The notes beneath the pieces are model-generated. The model ran no database searches. It saw nothing but the letters and a program-made list of their open reading frames with translations, and was not told the origin of the DNA. Position numbers and translations under genes: made by a program. This document shows positions 39,313 to 52,899 of a stretch of DNA of 64,000 bases, one piece after another; position 1 is the stretch's first letter; each line of letters opens with the position of its first letter. The DNA is from Promerops cafer (Eukaryota; Chordata; Aves; Passeriformes; Nectariniidae), in the NCBI GenBank assembly GCA_013398275.1, contig VZSE01009483.1, positions 2,458,931-2,522,930 of the forward strand, given 5' to 3'.

Positions 39313-40597
39313 CCTACTCAGGAGCCACAGGCTGGTCACTCCTGACTTAGACAGATCAGAGTAGACAGCAACGGCTTAAATATCACAAATGTGTTAAATT
39401 TAGACTCAGACAGGAGCGAACCTGTAAATAATGAGACATTTGCCTACCATCAATCTGACTCTCTGCATATTACATCTGTTCTCGCTGTTTTATGCTTTTT
39501 TTTAGATGTAGGCTATGCTGTCTTCTGCATTTCTAAAGCCCTCAGTAAATTCTGGAAAATACTAGAATACTAATAGTAGCAATAATTATGGTTCTGCCTT
39601 GCTTAAAATACTTAATGCATTAATAATTTTCCACAAAATCAACATTCCATAATAATGAAATTGATAACTTTTGTACAAATCATTAGCAATTAAAATTTAT
39701 TTGTACACTATAATTTGAATATCTGAGAAATAACATAGTGCTAATTAGTGCATGTAGAACCTCTTACTAACGAGTCAAGGATGTTAATTTGTCTTTTCTT
39801 TAATAAAGCCATATTTCTCTAAAATGACATAAACAGTCCTACAAGAAATTAGATTCTACAGAAATAGTGATTTTCAGCACTAGCCATATTTTCAACAGTG
39901 CACCAGAATTCAAAAAGCAAGACTTTACCCTCTGCCTTATGAATACTAAACAGCATTCTTCATCTAAAGGTTAAACCAGAAAAAAAATCAGTCTCTCTGC
40001 CTGTATTTTTATGAGAATTGCAGAGTATTTTATGTGTATTGTTCTTTTTAAGTGTAGCTAAACCTGTACTGTATGTCAGCAAACTTTAATTTAGCATATT
40101 GTTTTTCCATAAAAACATAACATTATAAATAACCTTCAAGACACAATTGCGTATTTTCAGTCTATTAAAACAGGTAATTCAAAAACACGTCTCCCCTACT
40201 CTATCTCATTCAGGAAATCCACAAATGCATTCCACATCTTGAAAGAGACTGCCAGTAAATAAACATTTTGGGAGTCTTACCTGTTCTTAAAAGGGCTCTT
40301 TTCACAAGAGGGATAGCAGCCACAAAGCATGACTATGGCCATTGAATTTAATTGACTCTGAGTCAGAGTTCAAATGACAAAAAGAGACAGTTATGAAACT
40401 GAAAGATTTCCTAACGATCAGAGTCCATGGGCTCCATTACCCACCACCTAAATCAGGGATAAGCTAAGCAGTACCAACTCTGGTTTTTTGGCACATACAG
40501 ATGAGGGATTCAACCAAAAGCAGCACAGACGTGAAGCAATTTCCACCAGGGTTTTCCTGTCCTACACACTGTTCTCAGAGCTAAATGCAGGACAGTG
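39313..40597. other. Intronic stretch without recognised gene
   Basis: AT-rich sequence preceding the solo LTR. Nothing recognised in it. Confidence 0.55.
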
Positions 40598-40949
40598 TGG
40601 AGGCCCAGGAGCCTGACATTGGGATTACAATCCCTCGACCACAGAATGTTAGCCACAAGCAGGCTTGTAAGATAGGGTGAGAAGTTCGCTTCTCCCATAA
40701 ACCCTTGCATGAACACGTTAATTGTGTAACCCCATTGATCTGCTGGCCTATGGACCCCAGTTCAGCCCCTTTTTCCCATATGTGGTTATCTCCTAAATTG
40801 TTCTCCCTCTGTCCCTCCCTTAGCCCCAGTTTACCACAATCCTCTGCCCCTGCTTCCCCATTGGCTGACCTGACCTCTAACCCCACCTATGCACCACTTT
40901 CCCTTGTACCCATTGGACCCTGACCCTCAGCTCCGCCCTCACTATCCTG

Positions 40950-40956
40950 TATAAAA
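40950..40956 (+). promoter_or_regulatory. TATA box of the solo LTR
   Basis: TATAAAA sits in the expected place between the U3-like pyrimidine-rich part and the presumed R start. It is directed antisense to GRIA4. Confidence 0.65.
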
Positions 40957-41063
40957 CCCTGTGCCCTCAACCCATGTCCCGCCTTCATCCCTGGACTCTC
41001 TTTGGCTTCTTATCCTGTTCCTGGCTGGACACTTCTCTGCTCTGTATCCTGCCCTCGTCTACC

Positions 41064-41069
41064 AATAAA
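41064..41069 (+). terminator. Polyadenylation signal of the solo LTR
   Basis: AATAAA lies 114 bp downstream of the TATA box, consistent with the end of an R region. Confidence 0.65.
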
Positions 41070-41250
41070 CCGAGTTTGCTGAAGACTGTACAAAGACCCA
41101 TCCTTGCCTCATTTTGTCACCCATCCTAGCTAGCCGTGAGCTCTGGGTTCGAGAGTGCCAGACGCTCCAGGAACTCCGGTAGCGCCACCCGCGACGCGAC
41201 AGGAGGGTTCCCCATTCTTCCAATGTGGGCGAACCACTGCAGGCCTGACA

Positions 41251-44200
41251 AGTGTTCCTGCTTTCAAATACCATCAGCCTTCAAGATCAACATGATAAAC
41301 CAGCTTAGTTAAAGATTATGATAGGAGATATACGATGAAAATATGTGTCTGGGGGAAGGATGCTGACAACATTTTGTCAACACATGCAAGACAAGGAAGG
41401 ATATAAATTTCTGTGTTGTAATTCAGTGTGCTCCAAATACAAGTTGTCAGCGCTAAGAGTTGTTGCATCACCAGCCAACACCATTGCAACTGTTTCTAGC
41501 AGTGCAGCATTAGCTGTAGTGCTACAGGGAGTATCTCTAGTGTGGTAGGACCGTGCTAAACTTTTTTAAAGCAAGGAAAGATGTGAATTCATAGCAGTCA
41601 GAACCCTACAGTTATCCTTGGCCAATGCATATGAAGAAAGATAACCAAAAATATTTTTCGTTTACTGAGGATAAACTACAAATTCTGTGTGATGATGAAT
41701 TCATTAATTCATGAGGATAAAGATCTCTGGGGAACGTCAGCAGTCCAGACTGACTTTCCAGGAATGCTGAATTTTATGTCTGGATTTCTGTTTTACTAAA
41801 AATTGAGAGAAAAAATACAAATCAAAAGTACAGGTCTGTCTCTTTGTGGGAGGGTATATTTGAAGGATTAAAGACATATTGATTTAAGAAAATAAAATGT
41901 ATTCTTATGTTAGCTACAAAATAATATCTACAGAGTACCACGAGAGAAGACTAAAATACTGCAGACTGGCTCCACTTCCTGCCATTACCTCATTCTTAAA
42001 AAAAAAAAAAAAAAATACAAATGCATCCTTCCAATCTAACACATTTTAGAAGACAGGAGGAGAGCAGGGTAACTATTTTGGACAGAGACTGCTATTAGCA
42101 TTTCCAATACAGAATTCATTCCAAATTTGGTGCTATGCATCTGCAGATCTCAGATCAGAATCAAGCCTTTAGGCATTAACTGAGATAAACAAAGTATGAT
42201 ACGTCAAATCTAATTATGCTATAAATATCCAAATAATATCTACATCTCTAAGGTAATTCTAAAGAGCCTCAGTGACAGAGAGGCAAATATGATTAAGTTT
42301 AAACTGCAAATAGCTTGTGAAATATGGGAAATAGCATTACATGTGAAAATATCTGTAGGGAAATATTTTCTTTTAACTAATAAGGCAGGAAATTTTGTGA
42401 CATAGTAAATGATTTTTCCACTAGCTTAAGGCATCTTAAAGAAAAAGCAAGGATGCTAAATAACTACTATACATTCCAGTTTTAAAGCCATCATCAATAA
42501 TACTTGTTTCATAACTACCAAGTAATAAAAAATAGTGAAAAGCAAAGCAGTAATAAAAAATAGTGGTATGCAGCCCCCCATCCCTCCCCTTCTTATATGT
42601 TTGCATCAGTTATAATAATGAAATAAACACTTAAATTGGTTAATGATTCAGTTTTATTCAGGACATGTGAAAATAAAGCCTTTCTTGCCTCCTCTTTCAC
42701 AATTTTCATAGCAAAAATATCATGTCAGCAGGTAATTCAAATATAATGCTTTGCCCAAGAAGGATTTGAAAAAAAATTTTGTTAAATGACAGACCTCTGC
42801 CATTCCATTTACTACCCATAGAGGCACTGATGTATGGTTAAGTGCACCTAGCTACAACTTTATTTTAAGACCAGACTGAAACTGAGCTTGTAAATGCATA
42901 CCAAGCATCTGTCTGACTCTACCCTCCAGTCCTCCTGTGTGAGTTCAAGTCATAGAAGTCCACAGACACTTCAAGGTTTTCTAAATCAAATGACAGAAAT
43001 TCCAAAACTGCTCAGTACAGTTCTCAGGAACAAATTTACATGCTTGTGAGGCACCCAGAGCTATATGCCTTAATTAAACCTGTTTCCTTTTGCATTATCC
43101 TAAAGCACTTCCATTAACTTCTTACCTCTTTGAGCTATGTGTACTGACACTGATTCATAGAATATTTGGCCAGTTCCACACTCACGTGCCCTGTGGGAAA
43201 CCTTTCAGGAGAACCTCAGGAACATCTCCTGGCATGAAATCTTACACACTGCCTCGATAAACATCCATCTTTCCCACGCAAACACCGTACGTATGGAGTG
43301 CCTCCATCTTACATTCAAATCCAAAGACAGCAGCTTGAGGTGTCACTCCTCTGTCAGTGATTTAAGTTGGCTCAGTTCGTACGTCAAGTGATAAAATATC
43401 AGATCACTCACCTACATGCATGAATACAGCTAAAACCTACTAGATCTTGACTGTACACCAGGTTGTGCACACAAATGTTCTCCTCAGTGGTCACTAGCCA
43501 GAACTTGTGCCAGCGTGTGGGTGTTATAGAGAGGACACACACCCAGGCACACGGGCTGAGATTGGATACAGCTCGGCCAAGGTGAGAAGCCACGAATAGT
43601 CCTGAATTGTCCTAAGCTTTCAGGTCCAAGTACAAAATTGTGTACACAGACTAAAATAATTCTAAGACCCAGCTTCTAACTTTGGGGATGTGAGTAGAGA
43701 GATGTACAGAGAAATGAAACATCAGCTTTGACAGATACAGATTTAACTCCTGGGACAGTTCTGCAGCAGCCAGCCTGTCGCATTCCCACAGCCTGAATTG
43801 AGGCCAATGACAGATATATTTGCAGGTCTTCTTCCAGTGCTGAAGGAATATATTTCATGGCTTAAGAAAAGTGAAGTCATGTAAGAAGAGCTAGATAAAG
43901 ACAGAAACATCACCTAAAGGAAGGATTATTTGGAGCTGCAAGAAGAGACTTTTCTGAGCTGCAGAGAGATAAAGCAGTGCAATGTGCAGTGACAGATGCA
44001 ATCCCAGATCCCAGTGGACATTGCCACAAGTCATCTTGTTAGCTATGCCCATTCTCAGGTCATTTCACGTGCCCAAAGTAGCAAGGTAAGTGGGCCCAAA
44101 GGAAATCTGGGCCTGCCCTCTTGTCTTCGTACCCCAGTAGCAATAGAACATTCTTCACAGAGCTTTTGAGCATGGCTTTCAAACAGAAGAAATCTTGGGA

Positions 44201-47200
44201 AATGTTCCATTTTCTTCCTACTCCTTTGAGTTGTTGCAAAAGAAACTGGAGGCCTTGGACACACTGCACAATTCCTTTATCATTCACAGTTCTCTCCCAT
44301 AGCACCTCAGAAAATGCAAAGACTGAAAAAAGCACTCCAGCCCCTCCAGCAATGCACTTTTTTCTCCCCATTCACCTTGTAACCAGATAGCATCACCAGA
44401 CATTACTGGATAAAAATATGTCTGGTAAATTATGATTTTGGTCAACAATATGACATCTTTAAATAGCACCACAGATGTAAACAGACAGAGAAATTACCAC
44501 CCTGATCTGAAGACTTAATCTAAATTAGACCCATTGAATAGTGAAACATTATATTTGCAGGAGCAAGTGCTGAACAGAGTGACAGAGGGCTAATTGCACA
44601 GATATATTTTGCAAGGACAGCTTTATGGAGAAAACTCTCATGTTTACAAGACTGTCTCTACCACTGAACCAGGGAGGATTACAGGATCTTAGAATCTGCC
44701 TTGGAGAAGCCAAGCACCAAGATACACATCCTCAAAGCAACAACATGCAATTACAATCCATACAATCCTAACTATTAAAATGTGATCTTATAGACTTAAA
44801 TAAATGTATTTTTCAAAGGGTACATTTTTAAAATTTACATTTATTTTAGGAGCAGAAATTCACCACATACTATAAAACTACATCCTAGTATTTAAGGTCA
44901 CAGACACATAGGCAGCTGGAAGAGCTGCAAATGTTAGTACCTCAGGCCATTTTTTTCCACTTCCATGTTGGTGTTCACCATGACAACAGCAGAGCAAACT
45001 AAATGGAGCCCACGAGTGCTTCCTAGACTCAATGCCCCAATGAAAAGTCTTTTTTTTTTTTTTAATCTTAAATCAACAGTGAAGGCATTTCAATCTAACA
45101 TGCTTGACTCCACACTCAAACAAGAAAAAGGTCAAGGGAATAGGGAAGGCAGCAGTCACACGCACCGAGTTGTACAACAGCAGTAACATGGAGTTACAGG
45201 AGCTGGGTTACCAGCATTAAAAGCATCAGCAGCTAGCTCCAGCAAAGAACAGCTGCCATTGCCAAAGAATTCACTTAAGAGCAATCTCAGGCCAAAATAT
45301 CCCAATGAGCAATGTTCTAGTGGAGTCTCTGGATCCGTGACGGGACCTGCTTTGCAGTTTCTCATCTTTGAAAGACATCAACTTACAGCTGTGACTTAGC
45401 TTACAGTTAAGACACAAAATGTTTACAGACAATTCTTAAGAAAAGATAGTAAATGATGGTATTTTTCTACAGTTCCATTCACTTCTAATTACATACATGT
45501 ATGTAAATTATAATGAACACCAGCTGATTTATGGTTCAGCTTTTGTTTCATTTCTGAGATGATATGCAGATCCTTAGACTTTGAAGTCATGAACATAAAC
45601 TCCAAATTTATGTTTCTTGATTTTGTATAATGTTATCTTCTTTGTAATTTAACTGCAGATACCATGAGCTCTTAGAAAACGATTCTCTCTGTATAGAACA
45701 GCAATTAAAACATGTCCCAGGTCCATAAAGTTTTTTGCAGACTTGCCCCACGCCCTCATTACCTGGATTTATGCATATAATTTAGTGTTCTGATATTTTG
45801 TCTCATGTTATCAGCCTTTAGAATTAACAGGCAAATCTTTTTCTTGTAAAATCTGTTATTCAGATCATAAATGTTTTAAGCTTCAGGAAGTTGAAAAAAT
45901 TGAATGTGATTTCTTTCAACAAAAATACCAGATGCATCTTGCTATGCTTCCATATAATGAATGAAAAGAAGCATTTAATGATCCAGGAAATTTCTCTGTA
46001 AGTATCTGCAAGCACAGTGTTTTTTTTATTTGCATTTTTCTTCATTGCATTTGAAATTTCAAAATGCCTCCATTTCTACAAGTATAAGCAACATTTACTT
46101 TATGGAATTCTGTTCAGAGTACTTGTTTCTTTTATTGTGCATTGTGAAGGAGGCATTTAGTAGGTAGGTGAACATTTTATTCAAAATCAATGTACAATGG
46201 GTAATGAGAATAAGACTCAGAAAACCTGCAATTTCTGCATCCTTAAAAGGTACAATTCTGTGTTATTTATAATTTTAAATTCAGAAGTTGGCTGCAATAT
46301 GGTCATATGAAATTGAATGTAGTTTCTTTCAGGAGGTAGCATCTGTGAATAGTACCTGAAAAAAAACCCTTTCCTGACAACTAAGAACAAGGTTCTGGCT
46401 CTTAAAGCACCCTGGGCAAGGACTACTATGCACAATGGTTTTATATAGTTAGAAAGAAAAAAAAAAAAATATTAAGTGACACAAATATAAGGCCATTATT
46501 TTATAGAAATTATTCATTAAAAACCAGATATTAGAAATTAACTAACAGAAGAATATCGGAACCCCCTCTGAAATTTTTAAGCTTTTCAAGACACCACTGC
46601 TCATTTTTATTAACTGCACTAAATAATATTTATTATCTATGTACTAGACTTGTTATTCCACTGTACTTTTTCCTATTACTCATCATATCACCAGTATCTA
46701 AGGAGATAAACATAACTGTCTGAAAGTATGTTGATTTAAAATTAGCAGCAGGAACAGCATCTCTGACTGCTCTTTATTCATAAACTATTTGTTCAGCTCC
46801 CTTTTTCAACAAATCTGCAAACATTAAACAGACATTTGAACCATTAGGACTAGATTGGAAGGGTAACACAGTTAATTATGGGTTGAAGTGAGGCTGGCTC
46901 ATAAATTTGGATCCCAAATGCACTCATCCCAGCACCATACAACAAACTTGCATTTCTATTATCTGTGATCTGACCAATACCGTATTACATAAATCTGACA
47001 TTGCACAATGGTACTGTTATTCAACATATATTGGCAGTGAGCTATTTGGACAGCTGTTATTTGAGTTAGGATGACTATCGAACCTTACTTGTCTCAGGTA
47101 ATCAAAATAGAAAAGTGATCAAAAGCAGATGCTCATACCACCTTTTCATAGCAAAGGAAACCTATCTGAACTGTCTCCATGTTAGTGAATTTCGTGAATT

Positions 47201-50200
47201 TCCTTAAACAGTTTTGTTAGCTTTCAGTCATAAAGCAAACCTTAATATTTTGAGTTTCTCCCTGCCTGCTGTGGAAGGATACCCTGAGGAGCTACCCTTT
47301 AAAGGGTCTCCAAACACTAGTGATCTACTGTTATTTAGACACCCATATCTCCAGTATTTTACGTTACACCAGTCTCAGAGGATTAGCATAAAAAGGGTAA
47401 TACTTTCAATCAGCTGATAGCTGAGGAGGGACTAGCACTGCTGAATTTTCAGTTTTACTCCCAAGCCTCTATGTAAGCTGAGTCAGCAGTTGCTTTATTT
47501 TAAAGACTCTCTTTGTTCACCTGCACTGCTGCAAATTGATAAGACCTAAAAATTCCAGTTACCTCTTAGAGGGCTGCTTTAGAGATTAAAAGTATATACC
47601 TGCTGTGATACCACAGTGTCGCTCCCAAAAGGATTAACAGGAGTTAAGTGTGTGCATTATAAGGAGGAGATACTCTACACCTCCCCCCTACAGAAGGCAA
47701 GAGAGGAATCAGATTCTGCACAATCCTTCAGAGAAATGTAAAGGTCATGCAGGTGAACTGCTGACTAGACCACCCCCTGCTCCCTCAAGCAAGTCTGCAG
47801 CACACTATATGGTTCATGTTAGGAGTTCAAATCTGAGCAAGACACAGCACCATTAATTAGACACTAAAATCCTCTCGTAGCAGAGGGCCTCACTGCACAT
47901 TTACTACAAACTGGTAATACAATTTCAGCTTTCCTGGTGTGCCCAAAAATTACATTTCATTCTTCTACTGCAATTGCTTCTGATTTCATAGCCGTATCAC
48001 GTGTGTTCATAAATCAGCAAAGGGTATTGAACCGTTCTGCTGTTTACCTAGAGCTTTTTACTTGGTAGTGGATAATACAAAATAGAGGTAAGCCAGTGAC
48101 TGCTACTATATAAATCTGGTATCCCATCTGGTGACAACTGAGAGAAAACATCAGATCAATTCACATGCTCACTAATTCCACATAGGATACAATGCAACTT
48201 GATAGTACTTCTCTCTACTGCAGAACTATTGCTCCCTGGTTATGTAGCAGATTCAGCTTATGAGTGCAGGATGTCATTTGTTTTCTTTTAGACTGCACAC
48301 ACTAAAAATAAGAAAGAAAAAAAAGCTCTTTAAAACAAAATATCTTTATGTAAGGCTATGCAATTGAGCTCAGGTAGTAGGGTCCATATTCAGGCTGTAG
48401 AATTTATAATTAATGCAGTTCAAAATGGACACTTTATTTTTGTTTTTCATCCTAATGATACCTGTTACTAGTCCTCTTCTATGCCAGATACTTGTGTAGA
48501 AAGGATTATGACAAAGCTTTTGCTACAGCAAAAGAGTAAGTAATTTAAAACTGAACTAACATTTTTAGTAACTTGTTGGAAGAGATACTGCAACACTGCA
48601 AACAAGTTACTGGCACTTACGGTTCAAACAAGCATAGGTTTCATGGCAAGCATTGTCTGAATTAACAATGAATAAACAGTAAACAGTTACACAACAAATG
48701 AAAATAGTAGCTGCTTTTATTATGAAAGGGTTCTTTCCTAAATATGTTGTGAACTATCTGAATATGTGGTACATTCTTGCAGCATCCTTCACAGGAATAT
48801 CTTCTCCTGACATACGAGTGAAAGGATGCCAACCCCGCAAGGCTGGTAAGATCTGCTAGAATGTCTTTATGCCACAAGTGCTGTATAATGCTGCTTGTGA
48901 TGGTGAAGATCTAGTGATGCAGGTGGAGAGGATAGGAGAGATCAGAGCAAGACATGAAGACATAGTAGCTGTAAGAAATGAAGGGCCTTGACCTTGAAAC
49001 TAAAAATTTTCAAACTGCAAAGCAAGAAGATACAGTAGGAAGGACTTTTCCTGGGTGGAGAATGACCCAAGGAAGCACAAATCCAAACAAGGCAGGAAGT
49101 TGAGAGGATCTCAGGGCACTGGAGTGGGAAAAGATACAGTGCACAGGAAACACTCTGGAAGAATCCTCTACTGAATCCCAGTCTCACTAGCTGATGTACC
49201 TGCTAACATGCTGTTGTTAGCAAAAAAACTTTCTAAGGAATATGCAAAATTCCCAACATGTTTACACCATTCAGCATCTCACTATTTATTCAGAGTGTGT
49301 TTTATCTGTTTAGCTGCCTTGTATCTTATCTGCAATTAGGGTTAGAAATTAAATGAATTCAGGAACAGTAAGCATACAATTTCACAAACAAGTCTGTGTT
49401 GGAGCATATACAGACAGACCTTAGAACCAAGAAACACCTCCAGGTCCAACAACCCCGGCACAGTCACTGCAGGTGGCACAAACTGCAGCCACAATATAAG
49501 AAATCTCCTAAGGAGATTCTGGAACAATGCTACCACACACTCAGCATCAGCACATGTAAAGATTCTTTGGCTGTTTTTCAGCAAGTTCCAATGAGGACAA
49601 CTTGCCAAAACCTTATTTTAAGGAGGCCGATTACAAAACCCAGGGTAGAACAACTACTGCAAATTGAAGCTCTGTCATTTTCTGCCTTTCCCTAATTCAG
49701 CATGGGCATGCAGCACCCTTCTCAGACCCTGCAGGCACTCATGGGGTGTGTAAAGTGGCTAGATTAGACCTGCAAACATATCCTTGACCTTGAAACATTG
49801 CTTATTAATATTATTGTTTACATTTACCTTTCAATTACTGAGATACTATCCAAAGGTGACTTAAGTAAGAAGGAAGAAAGAGCAAGTGCTTTCATTTTGT
49901 TATGAGTCTATTGCTATGACATTTGTGTAAAAACCTCTATTTTCTAGAGGTTTTATGCCAATGAGACAAATTCAGTACAGACTTACATGGCAGAAGTGAA
50001 TGTAACTACACTACATCTCTACTGGTGTTTTAATGTATTTCCTTACTGAATTTGCAAAAGTCAAAGCATTAAATCACATGACTGTTCCCTGTAATTTAAT
50101 AGAATGTATTAACATATAATTGATATTTAATAAATGCAGGGAAAAAAAGCTTGTGGAGAGGCAGAAAGGGACACACAGAAAATGAAAATGGTGCAGCTTT

Positions 50201-52835
50201 TCTAACAATTCTGAAAACAATTTATATTGAAGAATACTTATGGCTGTCATGATTTTTTTTCTCCATAGGTGCTAAAGGGCAATTCCCAGTGCATCCTTCA
50301 GGAAAATAGACAGCCTCCAAGCTTTTATTCTTGTGAACATCAAGTCCTGAAGACTAAAACACCAGAAATACCAGAAAACCCTCGTGTGCATTTTCTAGAA
50401 GCCCTTAAATAGGAAGAGAATAACAGAATATGTTGTAGATCTTTGTGTAGGGTTTCCATATCCATGATCCTGACAAAATAGTGCTGTTCAACTTTTGTTT
50501 GTGGACACAGGCAGGCCTCTCATGTGATTTTATTACTCTGGTTCTGCCTTTCTCTCTTAGAAATTAGAGAGATTGCTAGAATTCTAATTATGTACTGAAT
50601 AAACAACCTTTACAAGAATTTTCTGGATGCAAACTGTAAAGGAACACACACATGAGGGGAATCTAAAGCCCAACACCTCATAATTCATAGATTGAGGCCT
50701 GATTGAGAGAGCTGCCCTCAGGCCTCTCCATCAGTTAATTTCGGTGGGAATAGTAAGACATTCTCACACCTCTCAAACACTTAAGTACTTGGTATTAGAC
50801 ACCTGTAGTAGAAAAATTCAGGCTAAAATATCTGTTTTCTTCTTTTTTCATATCAACATGATTCATCCATAAATACTGTAGAGTTTGGTACCACTACTAC
50901 CTTATCAGCACCTGCCCATATGAGCACTACTGATTTATTGGTTTTGGGAGGGAGGGTACTCCTACTCTCTGCTCTGATCATCTCCTGCCCTTTGGGCAGG
51001 GACTGATTCCTTATGCTGCTGTAGTGCCCAGCACAGCATTATTTTAGATGTTACTACCTTCAAATTATAACCACAGACAATACTAATATACAGTACACAC
51101 GGCAACCACAATCTGTGACTTCTTGAAATTAAATGTTTTCATTAGACTGACTTTTGGTATTGAACAATTGAACTAGACAATCAGAGTGTGACACATTACT
51201 AATATGACACCTTGCAGTCCAAACCTTCATTGGACACTCACATATGCAGCTCTCAGCTATCTGCTTTTCTGTATACTTCACATTCTAAATTCAGCATTTC
51301 ATATATCAACATTCAATATTTTTATACAAAATCAACACTTACCATTATACTTCTGTTTGACTGAAAAGTTAAATGCATGAAAAATGTTACGCTTTTGAAA
51401 GAAAATTTATGCATGAATAATATTCAGGGACTCATACAGTGATTCAGGTATAAAAAGTATCCACCAAGTCCGCTTAAAATAAACGACAAATGGGCACATA
51501 AAAAACTTGTTGAGCTGCTGTAAGTTCTCCAAGAAAGTCATAAATCTATGTGATGGTTTCAGTACCTTAGTGCCCAAAGAGAAAAATACACAAGGCAGCC
51601 AGATTATGGAGAAGCAAAGTCTCTTTACATACGTTACTTTTTTTTTTTTTTAGGAAAATTTACACAGTGTACTCATGCTGCCCAAACTCCAAAGCACCTA
51701 CAAAACAAGGACTACCAGGTATTGCCTCAGCCACACTAACAAACATGGTATAAAAAACCCAGAAATTTCAGTATAAAACATATAGTCCTAGTTTGGATTA
51801 ATCCTTTAGCACCCAAGAATCTGTTTGGATCTATCAAAAAAAAAAGAAAAATACCAACAAACAAAAACAAAGTGTCAGTTCCCCCATGCCAGCCAAGCCT
51901 CCACAACACAGTCTTTCCTGCTGCATACAAAGTAAGTGCTGATAGCATGTAGCTATTATTGCAATAAAGATAACTAATCGTCCTAGAAATTATTATCTAA
52001 CAATCTGAACCACATGAACTCGTTCTACCAGAGCCAGCTCATATTATCTCTGTCTAAACAGAAAGAACTCTGCTCCCATCATTGTCCCTGACACTCCCCT
52101 GCACTGCACTTCCTACAGGCAGTCACATTTGGCAAAACACCTCTCCAAAATGATATTAGAAAGAGCTGTGTACCACTGGTGTGGCTCTGAGTGTGCTTTA
52201 TAGCCACCTCGTACAAAGTAGGGCAGAAGCTCGTCCTTCATGTCTCTGTTCAGCAATGAAAAGCAGTACAGCCTGATGAGGATCTGAGGTGACAAGCCAA
52301 GACGGCCCATCAGGATATTTTAGGTCTTCAGCTGGGAAAGTACATTTCTGGCTTGCACTGCAGCCAGACAGCCCACCCTGGCAAGGCTCAGGGCTGGTGC
52401 CTGCAACCATGTTATAAGTGGTTCCTACGAGGAAACCTGGGAGCACCTCAGGTATTAAAAAGATTTCATAATGCTCCTAACTGCTGAGTGAGCCACTGCT
52501 GATGAGGAAATGTAAAGCCGAAATATTAAATTCTTGCTTAGCAGCATTTCATCAGGGACCATTTCATGTGGCTTTTAATTAGATTGAATCAAATCAATAC
52601 TGGACACAAAGGTCATCTGTTCTGTATCCTTCCTCCAAAACTACAGCCTAGTCTAACTTTTATAATAAATTCTTACGAGGAGATAATATTCCATTTTTAC
52701 TATTATAAAGAGAGGTTCTGTAACTTAATAGTGGTAGCTTCCTAACACTAAATAATACATCACACCTATTCAAAGTACAGAAGAGCACAAAAGACACTGG
52801 AAATCCAAGGCATATAGTTGAATAGCATGCACAGG
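41251..52835. other. Intronic stretch without recognised gene
   Basis: AT-rich intron sequence with poly-A at 41998-42016, poly-T at 45050-45063 and a 28-bp-period duplication at 42521-42565. A 10-bp perfect stem-loop lies at 49930-49954. The open frames here (for example 44060-44371 minus, 49396-49695 plus, 52113-52446 minus) carry no recognisable domains. I cannot support any as genes. Confidence 0.55.
42521..42565 (+). repeat. Short tandem duplication, 28-bp period
   Basis: The 17-mer agtaataaaaaatagtg occurs at 42521-42537 and again, identical, at 42549-42565. Confidence 0.9.
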
Positions 52836-52899
52836 TATGTAATATATGTATGTATGTATCTTTTTATGTATGTAACGTATGTATGTATGTATCTTTTTA
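52836..52899 (+). repeat. (ATGT)n microsatellite, duplicated with a T-run
   Basis: Runs of GTAT/ATGT units are followed by atcttttt, and the unit gtatgtatgtatcttttt occurs twice. The two long overlapping open frames here (52770-53120 minus, 52879-53235 plus) owe their start regions to this repeat and are not supported as genes. Confidence 0.85.

Larger units (their letters stand above)
40598..41250 (+). mobile_element. Endogenous retrovirus solo LTR
   Basis: The block starts with TG (TGGAGGCC) and ends with CA (GGCCTGACA). It is flanked on both sides by the 4-bp direct repeat agtg (40594-40597 and 41251-41254). It has a TATA box and, 114 bp downstream, a polyadenylation signal, giving a U3-R-U5 layout in plus orientation. 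The U5 end is CpG-rich. No retroviral gag, pol or env sequence adjoins it, so it is probably a solo LTR left by recombination. A 4-bp duplication would suit a class I (gammaretrovirus-like) element, but the exact 5' boundary is uncertain. It lies antisense to GRIA4. Confidence 0.75.

Noticed and set aside
39036..39364. Five overlapping frames in the CpG-rich block
   Set aside because: All frames of GC-rich DNA are stop-poor. None shows a recognisable protein or matches AMPA receptor exon 2.
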